The notes under the pieces: generated by a model
What the model was told of the DNA's origin: nothing
Seen by the model: only the letters and a program-made list of their open reading frames with translations
Databases searched by the model: none
Translations under genes and position numbers: made by a program
NCBI GenBank assembly: GCA_014905825.1
Contig: JACGCN010000014.1
Coordinates: forward strand, 248,001 to 312,000
Source: Lyophyllum atratum
Lineage: Eukaryota > Basidiomycota > Agaricomycetes > Agaricales > Lyophyllaceae
Length of the DNA: 64,000 nt
Direction: 5' to 3'
Part shown: positions 1 to 10,557 of the stretch, piece by piece
Layout: each line of letters starts with the position of its first letter
Position numbering within the stretch: the first letter of the stretch is position 1

Positions 1-1374
1 GATTCATACGATGATCAGGAGGACGCGCGGCCGACCCTTGCGGCGACAGAGTTTGACAACTCTGTTCTACAGATGGGAAGATCTCTCGTGGCTGCCGCGA
101 AGGCTAATCCCATAGAGGGCACGACAGAAATCCCCCAAGTAACACTCCGCTTAACCCGGTTGAATCCTTCGCCCGTCCAGGAGGCGGAAAATGATCCTCG
201 AATAGCTCAAACACTACGACTGCTCCAGGAGATGGGCGTCAACGTCGAATTAGGAGAGCGTCAGGAAGCCGATTTGCCTCGTCTCTCACCTGCAAAACAA
301 CCACTCTCGTCTTTTAGGCCCCCGGTCCTTCTTTGTCCCACCTCTCACGTAAACCTTGATCTTTCGGTGCTCATTGCTTTAATCTCGGACCTGACGCACG
401 CCCCTCTGCCTACGACCGTAGACGAAGCTAATCGGCGATTCATCCCACCACAATCTTATCGTGATTGGAGACTGAAAAAGAATGACTTGTTAGGGAAGAA
501 AAAGCGCAAATTGAAGGACCAATCTGCTCCCACATCCTCGGAGAGCATAGATTCTGATGCAGGTTCCGAAATCCCACACGATCTCGCGAAACATTCGCGA
601 GCCTTGACCAATCAGTTACTCCAGGAAATGGGGAAAGGCTTATTGCAAGAGATGCATGACAAGGTTTCTACGCTTTCGCCAGGAACAGTAGTCAAATTCT
701 GGACTACTCCTGAAGCCCGCGATCGTTGTCTTCGGATCATTGCCAAAATAGGTGGCGCGAGCGAGAAACGTCGGGCTCATGCTCTATTCTGGTCTGTGTC
801 TACGCTATCGACGCAGGTCTTGTCGCCTCTAGAGGCAGAAAAACTTTACTGGCAAGATTCGCGCTACCCATCCAATTTCGTCGCACTATTCCCTATCCAC
901 CTCTACCCATCATCTTCTAAACCTGATCAATCCCTAGTCCCAGAAGCGGACAGAGATCACCAACTGCCTCGTTTCTTCAGGGCCTTGGGAAAGACTTGTA
1001 AAGATATTCTAGCACAAGAGACTGTCCCACATCCTCGCGCACTTCCTGACGAGCTTGTTGCTGATGGTCGTGCCTCAGAGGCGGGAGAGATACAAAGAGC
1101 GATTGTCACGAAGGCTAATCCGCGTTTGACTGCTCATACGGTCCAGAGCTTACTATGGGGAGCAGAGCTAGGATGGACGACGTTGACAGCGAATAAAACC
1201 AGTATCAAGGCGATTCTGAGGGAGATGAAGCTCGCGAGAGTTTCTGGCAGACTTGACGGGCTTGCTGAAGAGGATGGTGCTATGGAGGAGGCCCAAAGCG
1301 AGAGTTATCAAGCAGCGATTTGGATCGTTGACCCCCGTAGCCTAGCAGAAGGCATGTCTAGCCAGTCGGGGTGA
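1..1374 (+). CDS. DUF1308-like (UPF0415/C7orf25-type) protein, 5' partial
   Basis: The reading frame is open from the first base of the window to a TGA at 1372-1374, so the gene starts upstream; the ATG at 73 is in frame but is probably internal. About 457 codons are visible with no intron. The segment beginning VNLDLSVLIALISDLTHA and the C-terminal stretch LTAHTVQSLLWGAELGWTTL resemble the DUF1308 (PIN-like fold) proteins related to human C7orf25; this is recognition by eye, not a search. A basic linker (LGKKKRKLKD) followed by an acidic Ser-rich patch suggests a disordered insert or nuclear signal. No catalytic role is established for fungal members. If the family call is wrong it remains a soluble, conserved-looking protein of unknown function. 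Confidence 0.6.
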   Translation, partial: DSYDDQEDARPTLAATEFDNSVLQMGRSLVAAAKANPIEGTTEIPQVTLRLTRLNPSPVQEAENDPRIAQTLRLLQEMGVNVELGERQEADLPRLSPAKQPLSSFRPPVLLCPTSHVNLDLSVLIALISDLTHAPLPTTVDEANRRFIPPQSYRDWRLKKNDLLGKKKRKLKDQSAPTSSESIDSDAGSEIPHDLAKHSRALTNQLLQEMGKGLLQEMHDKVSTLSPGTVVKFWTTPEARDRCLRIIAKIGGASEKRRAHALFWSVSTLSTQVLSPLEAEKLYWQDSRYPSNFVALFPIHLYPSSSKPDQSLVPEADRDHQLPRFFRALGKTCKDILAQETVPHPRALPDELVADGRASEAGEIQRAIVTKANPRLTAHTVQSLLWGAELGWTTLTANKTSIKAILREMKLARVSGRLDGLAEEDGAMEEAQSESYQAAIWIVDPRSLAEGMSSQSG

Positions 1375-2376
1375 ACCTCTACGCCGTCTGGACTGGTCTG
1401 GCCCCTACCCTAGTAGCTACACTGGTCCGATGTCTAGTTCATTCGGCCCTTCGCCCATCTCTCCGTATGTCTGAGCGTACTCCATCATCACCGCTGTACG
1501 GATTCACTCTGCAGTCGGTTCTGCACCATATTTGACAAGTGCATTTGTGGCTCCCAACGTTAATGGCACCACTTGAAATCCATACACTCTGTATATGACT
1601 AATAAAGAGATATACACAATTTGGATACAGATGCTTCGAAAGCACTTTCTCAATTCCACTTTCGTCTTCAAGACTCCCCAGCGGAGTTCTTGAGGCTGAT
1701 TGTTGTGGCGCGATGCTCAAGGATACGGCGATTCACTCCGGCAACAGTGCCCTTGGAAGCCGACATGATTTGGACGGAGCTAGACATTCTGATCATAAGA
1801 GTGGTTTGAGAAGTCAGGGTTGGGGTGCTGGTGATTACTATAGTTGTAAGCCGTTCTACGGTCGAATCGTTAACTTAGAGAATGGATATATACTTCTAGG
1901 GTGACTGTGTGATCCCCGCAACTGGACGGGGAGGGCGGAATGGTCGGCCGGTTGACGAAGACGATTAAATAATTCACCGTGTGGACGTCGACGTCATGCT
2001 CGCGGAATCTCCATGGAATAATCCTGTCCAAAACGCTGCAATGACTAGTTTTGTTTCCTTTCCGTGAACAGTCTGGTGGCAAACACTGCATTTTAGATCA
2101 AGCAACGCCACTGGCAGCGACAAGGAACTGAGAGAATGAAAGGATGCGAAGCCACTGATCGCAGTACAGCATTCAAAATGGAGTGCTTGATATAGCAGTC
2201 GAGGGTAGGATTCGCACAGCAGACGGCAAGGCACTACAGGCAGCATAAATACAGCTAGTTCTAGAAACCCGGCTTGAAAAACGGGCGACATAGTCATATG
2301 CAATTAATGGGGTAGGCTCAAGATAGGAAGAGGCGAAGCTTGAAAAAAGTGTTTCAAGTAAAGCACTAACGATCCG
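1375..2376. other. Intergenic; contains a block repeated downstream of the second AKR gene
   Basis: I see no supportable gene. Short open frames here lack ATG starts or domain features. Two stretches (about 1928-1952 and 2090-2165) are recognisably similar to about 8510-8540 and 8905-8980, the region downstream of the second AKR gene, so this DNA was part of the duplicated unit. Confidence 0.5.
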
Positions 2377-3685
2377 TCATGCGTGGCCTTTAACCCGCCT
2401 CGGTTCATATCTGAAATAAACCAACGAGTTCAGCTTTGCAACGGACTGGACGATGAAGGCAACGTACAACTCCTCCAGATACTTGATTTCCTCCTCCGTA
2501 AGCTTGACATCGGTCGTGATATTTTCCCCTAGCCTTTCTACCGAGTTTGCGCCGATGATAGGACTTACGACCTTGCTTGCTACCCATGCAACCGCAACGT
2601 GGGCCATCTTCAAACCCCGTTTCTTTGCAATCTCCTCGACGCGTCGGATGATTTTCTCGTCGGTCTCGCTAAGTTTTGGTTTCAAATGCTGGGTACGAAT
2701 CGTTTCGGTATGGGGGGGACGGGCGAGATCGCCACCGGTTAGAGGGGACCATGAGATGATTCCTATACCGTTGAACTTGCAATAGGCATTCATCTCGCGT
2801 TCCTGTTGGATGGTCATTTTAGAGATTCGGAGCTCGACGTTTGAAGTCATAAAAATAAACCCACCTCCTCACGGTATAGCAGCGAATACTCATTCTGCAT
2901 ACTTACAAACTTCGTCCACCCATGCTTCTCCGCCACCTCGTTGAGGTGAGCGAACTGCCATGCACGCATGCTACTCGCCCCGATATATCTAACCTTCCCA
3001 CTCTCTACAAGGTCGTGCAAGGCCTTCATCGTCTCCTCTGCCGGAGTATCAGGGTCGAAGCGGTGGATTTGGTATAAATCAATGTAGTTTAGGTTTAGTC
3101 GGGCAAGGGAAGCCTCCACGGCGTTGAATATGGCGGCGCGAGAGAGACCACTTTGGTTGATGTAGTCGCGTTGGTGCTTGAGGTCGGTAGCGAACATTGC
3201 CCAGACATCGGGGGTGTGCCCCACGAGCCCGTAGCATTTTGTCGCTACGATAATGCGCTCCCGAGGGATTTTGCTCTATATGATCGGTCAATCAGTGTGC
3301 TGCGAGTAAGTTAATCCTCTATAGGCCAGAGAACCAACCTGTTCGATCCATTTTCCTAAGATACGCTCAGATCCACCGTTCGAGTAGTTATTGGAGGTAT
3401 CAAAGGTGTTGATGCCCTTGTCCCACGCGGCCTGTAGAATCTTGAAGCTCTCTTCTTCGTCAACGGTCCATGGCTATGCCGAATAAGCTATGAACACCAT
3501 ACAATGGTTCACGATCACGTACTGCCCATTCCTTGTACCCATAACTCATGCAACCAAGCTGTTATGCCACGGTTCCGATGAGCGTGGAAGATGTAGTTGG
3601 GTTGGGAACAACTCACTATGGGCACTGATACTTTCAGCCCAGACTTTCCAAGCTGCCGATATTCGACTGGGTTCAGGGAAGACAT
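2377..3685 (-). CDS. Aldo-keto reductase, copy 1
   Basis: NAD(P)H-dependent aldo-keto reductase, about 345 residues in six exons; predicted to reduce aldehydes or ketones in the cytosol, substrate unknown. The ATG at 3685 gives [20 protein letters not shown], the usual family N-terminus, and matches the start of copy 2. The tetrad is visible: Asp and Tyr in [12 protein letters not shown], Lys in IIVATKC, His in DLYQIHRFD. The cofactor-binding C-terminal part has [12 protein letters not shown] and [12 protein letters not shown]. Splices: after VSVPI, after KEWA, after KWIEQ, after LLYREE, and a GTACGT intron near the 3' end that restores the ending [20 protein letters not shown]-type element lies about 80 bp upstream. 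It belongs to the fungal group often named versiconal hemiacetal acetate reductase-like; no toxin cluster is present, so that name should not be read as function. Copy 2 is at 9172-10485. Confidence 0.92.
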
Positions 3686-3765
3686 CACTATTGCCAAGTT
3701 TTGAGTGTACGGAAGGGGAGCGTCGATGAAAAGAATCTCTAAGCAGCCAAGTTGAAGAAGGTCCT

Positions 3766-3773
3766 TATTTAAA
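3766..3773 (-). promoter_or_regulatory. TATA-like element of AKR copy 1
   Basis: On the minus strand this reads TTTAAATA, about 80 bp before the ATG at 3685. The equivalent position upstream of AKR copy 2 has TATAAAT. Confidence 0.4.
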
Positions 3774-4779
3774 CTTGGTCTGACAAAGATTGTCGCATGT
3801 GGGTGACGCTAGCATCGAGCCACATAACGGCGCTGTCCAAGATGACGCCGAAGCCATCTATCACCTGTTACAACGTCAACTACCGGGTGCTACACAAATT
3901 AAAACAGTGGACCCACCATGCCCTACTGACAATTTTGGCAAATGCTGATCTAAATAGGCCTCGGTAACTCCCGGCAAATTCAAGTTGTATCGGTTCGATG
4001 TGGTGTTATCCTATCGTTATCCCGTCCAAAGTTGGTACTTATGGGTAGGGAATCACCCTAGGCGCTGGACTCGTGAGCCTTGCATCTGGACTAGGAGGTG
4101 GTTCCAGGAGAATTTTCGTTCGCACCCATATCTTCTGGGCTCAACCACCCTGCCGTTGACGATGACGCACTCACTGCGATCAGGATCTTTGGCCCATCTT
4201 CGACGGTGTTACTAGCCCAGTGGAAGGATGAGGCAGCCATGGACCCCGCACCATCTGGGGCTATCTTTGACTTCGCTGTGAATATTTCATCGACGTTCAA
4301 CCTGGGTCTACGGTCGACAGGATGCCCGAGGGATCGGCTTATCAACTTAGTGTCAAGAGTGTCAGTCGGCGTCGGGTACAATAAAGGCTTTACTAATCTT
4401 TGACACTAGGTAGTGGCGAAAAATCGCGGTACAGCCCTTCTTACAACTACGTCATCACTATATTCCATCTCCGGTAACGGGCCGCAGGCGTAGAGATACG
4501 TTTCATCAGAGGATCGAGTCGCGAAGTTGCGCTTGTGAACGAACAACACCTTTCGATCACCTTCTCCTGCCAGATCTCAGCCGAGCAGGACCCCTCAGTG
4601 ATATTATAGATTCTCCTCGTTACCACTATCTTTGCTCATGAACGCGAGCTTGCTTTCGACTGGTTGCTTTCGCCTGGTGCGACTAGGAGCTCTTGATCTA
4701 TCGGATTATCGAACCGCCAGTCCCAGACTACACATGTCACGAACTCACTCTGCCCACAGTTCGCCTGCAACTCATGATG
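3774..4779. other. Intergenic, no supportable gene
   Basis: The promoter-proximal part (to about 3830) is similar to the upstream region of AKR copy 2. A region around 4098-4400 is open on both strands for about 100 codons but shows no domain I recognise. The right end runs into a retroelement relic. Confidence 0.4.
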
Positions 4780-4953
4780 ACGACCGCGCGTATCGCATCG
4801 AGTCCGACAGCTCTAACTTCAAGACTAGCACGGTGCTCTCACAGGAAGCACACGAAGATGGGGAAGTGGCACCCGATCACATTCTACTCCAAGAGCCTCT
4901 CTGACGTGAAACATAGAATCCTCGATGAGAACCGCACGCACGATGTCGCATAG
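4780..4953 (+). pseudogene. Relic of a Ty3/gypsy-type reverse transcriptase/RNase H domain
   Basis: One frame reads YRIESDSSNF followed by TVLSQE, and a second frame continues with GKWHPITFYSKSLSDV. Together these are the RNase H signature of fungal LTR retrotransposons (Asp-containing strand, then W-x-P-I-x-F-x-S-K). The required frame switch near 4855 and the stop after THDVA show it is dead. No LTR, integrase or gag part is visible nearby, so this is a short fossil fragment. Confidence 0.7.
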
Positions 4954-5217
4954 CGTCTTCATGTCGTGCCCGGGGAGGTATTGACAGGCGAGCAGCTGGG
5001 CAATCCATCTGTCGGCATGGCGGTCGCTGGGTTCGAGTCGTGAAGGTCAACAAAATTGAGGAAGTACGTTAATTTGAGAACGGCTGTGTATAGTATCTTC
5101 CACTGTCAGTTTAATTCGTAACTGTACCGAAGGGTAATCAAGGACACGCCGCACGGCGCAGGTAACTGATTTGTTACGGGGCATCACATGAAAACGGCTA
5201 TGCAGTATGTAGAAATA

Positions 5218-6687
5218 CTAGAGAGACGACGGATACACAGGGGGTCCATCGCGATATTGCATGCGACCTGCAGAAGATGAGTGTCAGACATCCTGATGTC
5301 CGAGATAATGGAATGATCAATATACTTGAACGCCAACGAGTGGCCTCCACATGGTGCTCGAGATCCTCTGCACCAAGGGTGCTACAGATTTCTTCAAAGC
5401 GAGCAAGCGCGCCAGCAGCAGTAATCTGACTATCGGGATCCTTCATGGAATCAAAAAGCTTGACGACGTCGGGAATCACATCTTCGATACACTGGATAGA
5501 ACGAGTTAGAGCGCAAGCCAATACGATGGTATTAAATTCATAACTAACACGAAGATGGACCTCCAGTTCATCCGCGAGGTTGAAAATGTCCTTTTTGAAA
5601 GCTTTCTCAAGCATTGGCGAGTTCTCAGAGCCATCCACAGGCGGCAGCGTTGCCGTCTCAAAGTCAATAAGAGCATATCGGCGCTCTTGTCCACGAAGTC
5701 CAGCCAGAATAGGATGCGGGTACTGTGGAACTATCATGTCCATCATCATGTTTTGCAGAAGGATGTCACCGTGCCCAATCTTGTGCTCATGGAGGAAAGC
5801 CACTGCCTAAAAGCAACACTTTACTTGGTTGCGATTCGCAAAATAGTGCGCATATTCACCTCAAAGAATGCATTCCCATATCGAACCAATTCCCCCACCT
5901 TGACGAAGTCCCCATCGCATGCGCAGCCCCACCTTTGTGAGGTCAGTATCAGTGTGCTCAAAATGAAGGAAGGCAGCTAGCTACCTCGGCATAACAGCAA
6001 AAACTTGCTTGTTAAATTCTATATACTCCAAAATTGGAATTGTGCGGTTTCGTGGATCGTTGCGTAAGGTATCCGAGTGCAATAGACGAAAGGCTTGCAG
6101 TTCCCTTGTTGGACTGGCACCAGACATCGCCCTGTACAGTTTAAGGACTGATTTGTTCGGGAATTCGAAGAACTCGTACTTGATCACCACATCTCGTCCA
6201 TTCCTGTCGCGCGCAGGCCATACGTTCGCTGACTGACCCATAAGCTAAATTACCAATTACCCCATCTAAAATCAGCTCTTACGCAAAATGAGAACTTGGC
6301 TTCTTCATCATCTTTACAACAGGAGCGTGCAAATGGAAAGTATGTCAGTTTTGGATCGGCGCGCTTTGTATTTGGAATGAGAGCACTGCAGAACTCTTCT
6401 GGATCTTTGTGGATATAACAGGAATATCCTTTCGAAGCAAAGAAGGGGTGTAAAAAGTGCCATATACGAAGAACACGGTAGCGCTGCTTCGTGAAGTTCA
6501 CCTCATCGTTTGGATCGCCTTCGTTCCAAATGTCGAAATCCGGGGTAACGGGATGATTCCATAGCCAGGAGCGGGCTGTCCAAACGACGGTGTTCCAGAA
6601 ACCCTGCACGCGGACGATGCGAATAGGCCTGTAAAGCCAAACAATCGTGAGGAGGCCACCCAGGGCGGCAACGATGAAGTTGAGCAT
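5218..6687 (-). CDS. Membrane-anchored protein kinase-like protein
   Basis: Spliced minus-strand gene of about six exons. The ATG at 6687 gives a hydrophobic N-terminus (MLNFIVAALGGLLTIVWLY), a likely single membrane anchor, then about 110 residues rich in Trp/Phe, then a kinase-like domain. A 38-bp intron (6245-6282) joins the N-terminal part in frame to LMGQSANVWPARDRNG and DVVIKYEFFE (candidate Gly-rich loop and VIK lysine). The catalytic loop is HKIGHGDILLQN and the metal-binding motif is LIDFETA, so DFG is replaced by DFE. The C-terminal helices end in YRDGPPVYPSSL. The Asp and Asn of the catalytic loop are present, so activity is possible but atypical. This resembles the poorly characterised fungal kinase-like proteins expanded in mushrooms; I cannot assign a pathway. 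Very short introns and five joins make exon edges approximate. Confidence 0.75.
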
Positions 6688-7104
6688 GACAGAAGAGTGC
6701 GCAAATTTCAATTTCTCACGGTACAACAAATAAATGTGGACGTAGGCTTACAGATGTAGATTGTCACGGGGTATTGGTGATTTCGGCCCTATATGTAATC
6801 TTCGAAGGATCCAGCTCACACGAATTTTTTTTCCCTCAGACTTCGGAGAAGACCTATCTCATGTGGGCAAACTTTGGCAACAATCTGCAAAACTTTGGCT
6901 CAGGCTGCATCTGAAATTATGGGCGAACGCTGTTGTATACCATATTCGCCAAAGGTCCTGGTTTGACATCAACGATACAAATTCAAATTGGTTCTCTGGC
7001 ATCCGTGTCCGAACTACTACAGTTACATGACCAATTTCTGCGCGACCCTTCAAAAACACTTCACCATTCCCGCTATCATCTTGGTGGCCCTTTTGGATCG
7101 CGTT
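6688..7104. other. Intergenic between two minus-strand genes
   Basis: Holds the presumed promoter of the kinase-like gene and the 3' flank of the LecB-like gene. The open frames on the plus strand are antisense or short and have no support. Confidence 0.4.
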
Positions 7105-7693
7105 CTATTTGTACTGGAAGATGCTGATGATGCAGTCGTTGAAGTCGTTGTCACTGGAGTCTTCCGAGAGGAGCTGATTTTAAGGATCAATACTGCATAT
7201 CACTTACCCCATCCAGTAACGTGTACTCACAGTAGACACGACGTAAGTCTGAGGGGAAGACGCGTCTGGATTCTTCACGACCTATCAACATCGCTCTAGC
7301 ATTAATCACCGTTCCAAAACGAGCACAAAACCACACTCACAGTGACTGGAAGGATGGCTCTGGAGGGGACGAAGTTGCCGCCGGATTGCGCGTACTCGAT
7401 GGAGACGTTCACGGTCATGGCCTCGTTGAAGGGCCCGAAGGACCAGGCAGGTAGTGACGTGTTAACTTCCTGCGTCATCGGCACATTCTCGCCCTTCCCA
7501 ACGAGAGAGGTCGACGCGAGGGTTCGCCCGGCCGAGTTCTTGATGTTGACTGTCGCGCGCTGGTCATAGCCTGCACGGGTGAGCTGTGTCGCAAGGAGTG
7601 AGTTCAAGTCTTGAATCATCAGCAGCGATGGGGACCCACCCCGGTAACGGTGCCTCTGAAGCCGACGTCGATTCTGACGGAGCTGTTGGACAT
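7105..7693 (-). CDS. Small beta-sandwich protein with a LecB/PA-IIL-like calcium-binding C-terminus
   Basis: Four exons give about 138 residues. Exon 1 is MSNSSVRIDVGFRGTVTG; a GTGGGT donor joins it to LTRAGYDQRATVNIKNSAGR. The middle is Ser/Val/Asn-rich and strand-like. Splicing at GTGAGT (after ILPVT) and GTGAGT (after TYVVST) brings in the last exon, LLSEDSSDNDFNDCIISIFQ plus two residues. The pattern E-D-x-x-D-N-D-x-N-D matches the calcium/sugar loop of bacterial PA-IIL (LecB) lectins, whose known ligands there are Glu95, Asp99, Asp101, Asn103 and Asp104. The length is also similar (PA-IIL is 114 residues). There is no signal peptide. The C-terminal Gly that completes the site in PA-IIL dimers is absent, so sugar binding is inference. 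Calcium loops of this kind also occur in other families such as DUF4114. A TATAAAG box lies about 80 bp upstream of the ATG. Confidence 0.7.
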
Positions 7694-7772
7694 GCTGGTA
7701 GTCGAGAGTGGTTTAGTAGGTGTGGGTTGTGGGTGTTGGTCGATTCTGCATTCACAGGCTGTTTAGGCTGGC

Positions 7773-7779
7773 CTTTATA
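7773..7779 (-). promoter_or_regulatory. TATA box of the LecB-like gene
   Basis: Reads TATAAAG on the minus strand, about 80 bp before the ATG at 7693, a normal distance for fungal promoters. Confidence 0.5.
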
Positions 7780-9171
7780 GAAAAACGGAAGGTCGATTTA
7801 CGTCCGCGAATCCGGTCACGCACCTCGAACCGTCCTCATCAAGAACCATCCGGTGTTGCATTAACCGCCTGTACAAGGCCATAGCCTCGGTTACGCCCAC
7901 CGATATGGTCACGCACCTCGTACCACTCGCCCCAAGAATCGACCGGCCTGGCATATTCCCTTGAACAAAGTCATGGGCCAAATAAGCTTTCCGAATCTAG
8001 AAATGCAAGGCAGGTTACAGGCTCAAGAACATAACCGCCACCAATCTGCCTGTCGAAGCTTGAAAAGCTATAGCAGTGGCTAGCACCTGATGCTGTAGCG
8101 ATAGGGCGGACCAGGAAAAACACGGTGCCTAAGCTAGCTGGGAACAACTTGCAATCTCGCTCGTCGCCGAAGCGCTATAATCCCGAGCGTCACTTGCCAC
8201 ATAAGTTATGTCTGTAGAGAACCCGTCCTTGATACGTCAAATTTCTTCGGTGCCTCGGCCGTGTAATATCAACGGGGGCATAATGCGGGGGTGGCGTCAG
8301 CACGGCCCACGGTGACCCCGATTCCGGCATAGCTCATCTACGGTCGAGGACTATACTCGTACAGTGGCGTGATGGGGCCGTAGACCGGTTGGATGCAAGT
8401 CTGGACTGAGCTTTGAGGGACGCACAAAGCTACGCCAATTAAATCGAACCTTTGGAAAAGGAAAAGCTTCTGTCCAAGGGAAGATGTGGCATGTGTGGAC
8501 AGGCATCTGGACGTGAGGGGCAGAATGGTCGGCTACATGCGTAGCCGTTTGCTCGTTCTTACGAGTAGGGCTCGTTACGTTTGCCTGCCTGCGATTCTAT
8601 TGCAGCGTTGCAGACTGTTAGACTCTTCTGTTCGATAAAGAAAACCAGAAGACGCGCCTCATAAACTGAATGCATGTAACGTGTTGAGTCGGAAGGCAGT
8701 CAGTTGACGGCGAAGATCGACCCTTTCGTCCAACGGCAAGCGTCGATTTCGCACTGGCTGTGCATCCTGTGAAACACTCGCCCTCTATAGGAGGCACTGT
8801 ACGTTCCTGGAGTCTACATGGTATTGGGGCGGCTTCGTGAGCCACACAACCCCCGCTGACTTTCCTTCTTGCGTACAGATGTACAGATTTCTCGCAGAAA
8901 CCGTATGCAGTTTGAGAGGCGCCACTATCAACGACGAGGAACTGATAGATTGAAGGTATGTGAAACCACCAATCACAATACAACAGACAAGAGGAATGAA
9001 ATGTGAAAGTAAGAATCGCATTTGGTAGGCGGCGAGGGGCCCCAGACAACCTGCATACATTTCGATACACGAAGCCTACCTGAACAATGGCGGACAAATT
9101 AGGCAGCGGAAAGGATAGGCTAACAGCGGCCAGGCATAGAAGCAAGGCTGTTGTAGAATATCGAAGGCCAA
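7780..9171. other. Intergenic; right half homologous to the region downstream of AKR copy 1
   Basis: No gene can be supported. The 8618-9145 minus-strand frame is long and starts with a hydrophobic run, but its first codon is TTG, not ATG. A 70-bp block at about 8905-8980 is about 70% identical by eye to 2090-2165, and a second short block at about 8510-8540 matches 1928-1952. Both lie downstream of an AKR stop codon. Confidence 0.45.
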
Positions 9172-10485
9172 TTACGTGTGACCACGAACACGCTTCGGTT
9201 CATACCTGACATAGCAACGTGGGTCAGTTTCATCAAAAGGATGGCGCAGAAGAAACATACAATTCCTCCAGATACTTGATTTCCTCCTCCGTAAGCTTGG
9301 TATCAGTTGTAATGTTTTCTTCCAACCTTTTCACCGAGTTCGCGCCGACAATGGGACTTGAAACCTTGCTTACCACCCACGCGACCGCAATCTCGGCCAT
9401 TTTCAGCCCTCGCCTCGCTGCAATGTCTTCAACGCGTCGGATGATCTGCTCATCGGTGCTGGTAAGTTTCGGGTAGTAAGGTGTGTTCTTCATATGTTGG
9501 GTGCGTGTTGTTTTCACGTCGGGAGGACGAGCGAGGTCGCCACCGCCGAGAGGGGACCAGGGAATGAGACCAATGCCGTTGAACTTGCAATACGCGTTCA
9601 TCTCCCGTTCCTGTTGAACGAAGGAGGGATCAGACGGTTGAAACACGAATATGAAAGAATGCATACCTCTTCACGATACAACAGCGAGTATTCGTTCTGC
9701 ATGCTCACGAACTTAGTCCACCCATGCTTCTCCGCCACCTCATTCAGGTGAGCGAATTGCCATGCACGCATGCTGCTCGCGCCGATATACCGAACCTTCC
9801 CGCTCTCTACAAGGTCGTGCAAGGCCTTCATTGTCTCCTCCGCTGGAGTGTCGGCATCGAAGCGATGGATCTGGTATAAGTCGATGTACGTCAGGTTGAG
9901 TCGGGCAAGAGAAGCCTCGACGGCGTTGAATATGGCGGCGCGGGAGAGGCCAGATTGGTTGATGTAATCGCGTTGCTGTTTGAGTTCTGGGGTAAACATT
10001 GCCCAGATCTCGGGGGTGTGGCCGACGAGCGCGTGGCATTTTGTTGCTACGATAATGCGGTGCCGAGGAATGTTGCTCTAGTAGGTGAATAGTTGATCAG
10101 AATGCTGCGGATCGAGGCATCTTTACAGGCGGGAGGACCAACCTTTTTGATCCAATTTCCTAAAATACGTTCAGATCCACCGTTTGAGTAGTTATTTGAG
10201 GTATCAAAGGTGTTGATCCCCCTGTCCCAAGCAGCCTGTAGAACCTCAAAGCTCTGTTCTTCGTCCAAAGTCCATTGCTATGGCAGATTAAGTTGAGTCC
10301 CATGAACAGATTTACGATAACGTACTGCCCATTCCTTAGAGCCAAAACTCATGCAACCGAGCTGCGAGCCACGAAAAGATAAGCTCGGGGAGCGGATATT
10401 TGGGGAATCAACTTACTATTGGCACTGATACTCTAAGCCCGGACTTTCCAAGCTGGCGATACTCGACGTGAGTGGAGGAAGTCAT
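9172..10485 (-). CDS. Aldo-keto reductase, copy 2
   Basis: Paralogue of the gene at 2377-3685, with the same six-exon structure and about 90% protein similarity by eye. The start is [20 protein letters not shown]. The tetrad residues lie in [12 protein letters not shown] (Asp, Tyr), IIVATKC (Lys) and DLYQIHRFD (His). Introns fall after VSVPI, after KEWA, after NWIKK, after LLYREE and, with a GTATGT donor, inside the codon before [10 protein letters not shown]. Differences include GTFTPEL-type changes after EIWAM and a four-residue insertion near [10 protein letters not shown]. Both copies appear intact, so redundancy or divergence in substrate or regulation is possible. The spacing of 6.8 kb, with unrelated genes in between, means the two are not immediately adjacent. 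Confidence 0.92.
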
Positions 10486-10550
10486 CCTAGTGGTCTTGAG
10501 TCTGAGCAATCGATAGAATTGAAGTAAGATGGCAGCTCATGAAGCGCCTC

Positions 10551-10557
10551 ATTTATA
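10551..10557 (-). promoter_or_regulatory. TATA box of AKR copy 2
   Basis: Reads TATAAAT on the minus strand, about 66 bp upstream of the ATG at 10485. The surrounding 100 bp resemble the upstream region of AKR copy 1. Confidence 0.45.

Noticed and set aside
5025..5045. GGTTCGAGTC, a possible tRNA B box
   Set aside because: Flanking bases cannot form the T stem and no A box or acceptor stem is present.
6988..7299. Plus-strand frame containing EDADDAVVEVVVTG
   Set aside because: Antisense to the calcium-motif exon of the LecB-like gene, which has consistent splicing on the minus strand.
8618..9145. Minus-strand frame of about 175 codons beginning with a hydrophobic run
   Set aside because: First codon is TTG and no ATG gives a signal peptide; no domain; part of it is explained by homology with the flank of AKR copy 1.
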